Under the pieces are notes generated by a model, which did not search any database, was not told the DNA's origin, and saw nothing but the letters and a program-made list of their open reading frames with translations. Below, in pieces: positions 13,604 through 14,927 of a stretch of DNA of 14,927 nt. Source of the stretch: CAZKMM01 sp964553915 (GTDB taxonomy: Bacteria; RBG-13-61-14; DRUE01); the NCBI GenBank assembly GCA_964553915.1, contig CAZKMM010000065.1, positions 1 to 14,927 of the forward strand. Reading direction: 5' to 3'. The stretch's first letter is position 1, and every line of letters starts with the position of its first letter. A program made the position numbers and the translations under genes.

Positions 13604-14927
13604 TCTCGGGACTCTCCTTGGTCTTCTTTTTCCAGCGCCATTTTTTCTTTTTCTCTTTTTTGGTTTCCGGAGTTTTTTCTATTTCTTCTTTTGAATTACT
13701 CTCGGAAGTTTCGGATTTTAAAACCTTGGGCTGGTTGCCGGTTAAATCAATTACCGCTCCTTTACTTTGCTGAAAACTCTCCTGATACTGGCTTTCAAAA
13801 TATTTGTCCCAGCGTTTGAATTCTCCACCCAAGCTCTCTTCAATAAAGGCATCATAATCCCGATGAAATTTCTCCCGCACCCGGGCAACATCTTCATCGG
13901 AACGAACAATATGGGGGGTGAGAAGAATAATTAAATTGGTCTTGTTCTTGGTGCGCTGATAGTTCTTAAACAGCCAGCCTAAAACTGGAAGGTCGCCGAT
14001 AAAAGGAATCCGGGAATTGGAAAGACTCCTTCGGTCCTCCATCAATCCGCCGATAACAATGGTCTGACCGTTTTTCACAATTACTGTGGTGGTAGCGGTT
14101 TTTAAGGTGGTTGCCACTCCAAAGACATTGGGATTGATTCCCATCGGGCTGGGCGCGGCACTGGAGATTTCAGTATAAATCTCTAAGCGAATCGTCCCGC
14201 TTTCATTAATCTGTGGGGTAATTTGGAGCTTAATTCCCACAGTTTCCCGGGAGATGCTCACGCTGGAGAGTCCGCCAGTGGAGACGGTTTGACCGGTAGG
14301 CACCGGGATTCTCTGTCCAACCTGAATTTCTGCTTCCTCATTGTCCGTAGTGAGAATGGTCGGGGTGGAAAGGACATTGATATTGGAATCACTGGCAATC
14401 ATTTGAAGAATCATTCCTGCACTGGGAACCTGCATCCCCTCGGTGCCGGGAACCTCCAGGGGTTTTCCCATAGTAGCGATGGTTAATCCGCCGGGAAGCT
14501 CCACTCCCTGGGACAAAAGACTGAGCAAGGTGAGAGAATTAAGCCCGCCCAGAGACACGCTTCCCATAACCATCCCTTCATCTTCCAGGGGACTGCCGGC
14601 ATGAAAGCTGGTTCCTGCCTGCCGGGTCTGGTCCAGGGTCACCTCTAGCAATACCGCTTCCACAAAAACCTGTCTTCTGGGAATATCCAGCTTTTCAATC
14701 ACCCGGAGCAGAGTTTCATAATCCCGGGGAGAAGCAATGATAATCAGGGAGTTGGTAGCCTCATCTGCGGTAATTTTAATCTCTCCTTCAAACAGTCCTC
14801 CGCTCAGCACCGTGCCCGTAGTTGCCCGGCTGGGCTGGGTTTTTCTTTCCCGGGGCTGGGCAGTAAAAGCCCGGGCAAAACCAGCTCCGCTCAGGCTTGC
14901 CAGAGTGTTTGCCAGCTCCTTGGCAAC
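13596..14927 (-). CDS. gspD: Type II secretion outer-membrane secretin GspD; 5' partial
   Basis: The frame is open to the right edge, so the N-terminal signal and N0-N2 domains lie outside. An in-frame GTG at 14810 is internal, because the 39 codons before it are coding. GspD forms the multimeric outer-membrane channel for folded exoproteins. The visible part starts near a linker, followed by the N3 domain (ITADEATNSLIIIASPRDY, VIEKLDIPRRQVFVEAVLLEV). The secretin domain has VLSTPTILTTDNEEAEIQVG, the region ETVGIKLQITPQI, and the C-terminal signature VIVKNGQTIVIGGLMEDRR then IPFIGDLPVLGWLFK. After the last strand (NLIILLTPHIV) comes a tail of about 90 residues that ends in a very lysine-rich stretch (TKKEKKKKWRWKKKTKE). 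No lipoprotein or pilotin gene is seen nearby. The stop overlaps the gspE ATG. Confidence 0.95.
   Translation of the reverse strand, partial: VAKELANTLASLSGAGFARAFTAQPRERKTQPSRATTGTVLSGGLFEGEIKITADEATNSLIIIASPRDYETLLRVIEKLDIPRRQVFVEAVLLEVTLDQTRQAGTSFHAGSPLEDEGMVMGSVSLGGLNSLTLLSLLSQGVELPGGLTIATMGKPLEVPGTEGMQVPSAGMILQMIASDSNINVLSTPTILTTDNEEAEIQVGQRIPVPTGQTVSTGGLSSVSISRETVGIKLQITPQINESGTIRLEIYTEISSAAPSPMGINPNVFGVATTLKTATTTVIVKNGQTIVIGGLMEDRRSLSNSRIPFIGDLPVLGWLFKNYQRTKNKTNLIILLTPHIVRSDEDVARVREKFHRDYDAFIEESLGGEFKRWDKYFESQYQESFQQSKGAVIDLTGNQPKVLKSETSESNSKEEIEKTPETKKEKKKKWRWKKKTKESPENG

Larger units (their letters stand above)
7372..14927 (-). other. Type II secretion gene cluster gspD-E-F-G-H-I-J-K (3' portion of operon)
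   Basis: Eight genes on one strand follow the canonical order D, E, F, G, H, I, J, K, with every junction an overlap or a gap of 16 bp or less. That supports a single transcription unit reading from right to left. The promoter and the gspD start lie beyond the right edge. No gspC, gspL, gspM, gspN or prepilin peptidase gene is present inside the window, and nothing follows gspK on this strand. Confidence 0.85.

Noticed and set aside
14810..14810. GTG at 14810 as the gspD start
   Set aside because: The frame is open and secretin-like for 39 further codons up to the window edge, and a protein starting there would lack an export signal.
10190..14927. A type IV pilus cluster instead of type II secretion
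   Set aside because: GspG has the calcium-loop signature, and a complete H-I-J-K minor-pseudopilin set follows in order; no PilT, PilM, PilN or PilO gene is present in the window.

Overview
The window is about 15 kb of dense, ordinary-looking bacterial chromosome. It contains no tRNA, rRNA, CRISPR array, insertion sequence or phage gene that I can recognise. A type II secretion system with an outer-membrane secretin shows a diderm (Gram-negative-type) bacterium. GC content looks intermediate by eye. The phylum cannot be fixed from this stretch; the gene mix would fit an uncultivated or deltaproteobacteria-like lineage, but that is only a guess.

Layout. (1) 1-1547, plus strand: the 3' part of an adenylate-forming acyl-CoA synthetase whose start lies before the window. 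(2) 1607-3160, minus strand: a sodium:solute symporter, convergent with the first gene. (3) 3195-7390, plus strand: a probable three-gene operon. It holds DNA polymerase X with a PHP nuclease domain, a 52-residue one-helix membrane protein of the DUF5989 type, and a 744-residue polytopic GT-C/TMTC-like protein with C-terminal TPR repeats. A strong sigma70-type promoter sits so close to the polX ATG that the mRNA should be leaderless. (4) 7372-14927, minus strand: gspD (partial), E, F, G, H, I, J, K in canonical order, with overlaps or very short gaps throughout.

How the genes work together. GspD is the outer-membrane channel, GspE the cytoplasmic ATPase, GspF the inner-membrane platform, GspG the major pseudopilin, and GspH/I/J/K the minor pseudopilins that form the pseudopilus tip. 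GspC, GspL, GspM and the prepilin peptidase are not in the window. The cluster ends at gspK, which overlaps the end of the convergent TPR gene by 19 bp. The acyl-CoA synthetase and the symporter have no evident functional link to the secretion genes.

I found no clearly new multi-gene system. The points most worth a second look are the MshEN-like tandem motifs at the GspE N-terminus (possible cyclic-di-GMP sensing), the leaderless polX promoter, the polX/DUF5989/TMTC-like gene set, the six-cysteine GspJ, and non-canonical active-site residues in the acyl-CoA synthetase.
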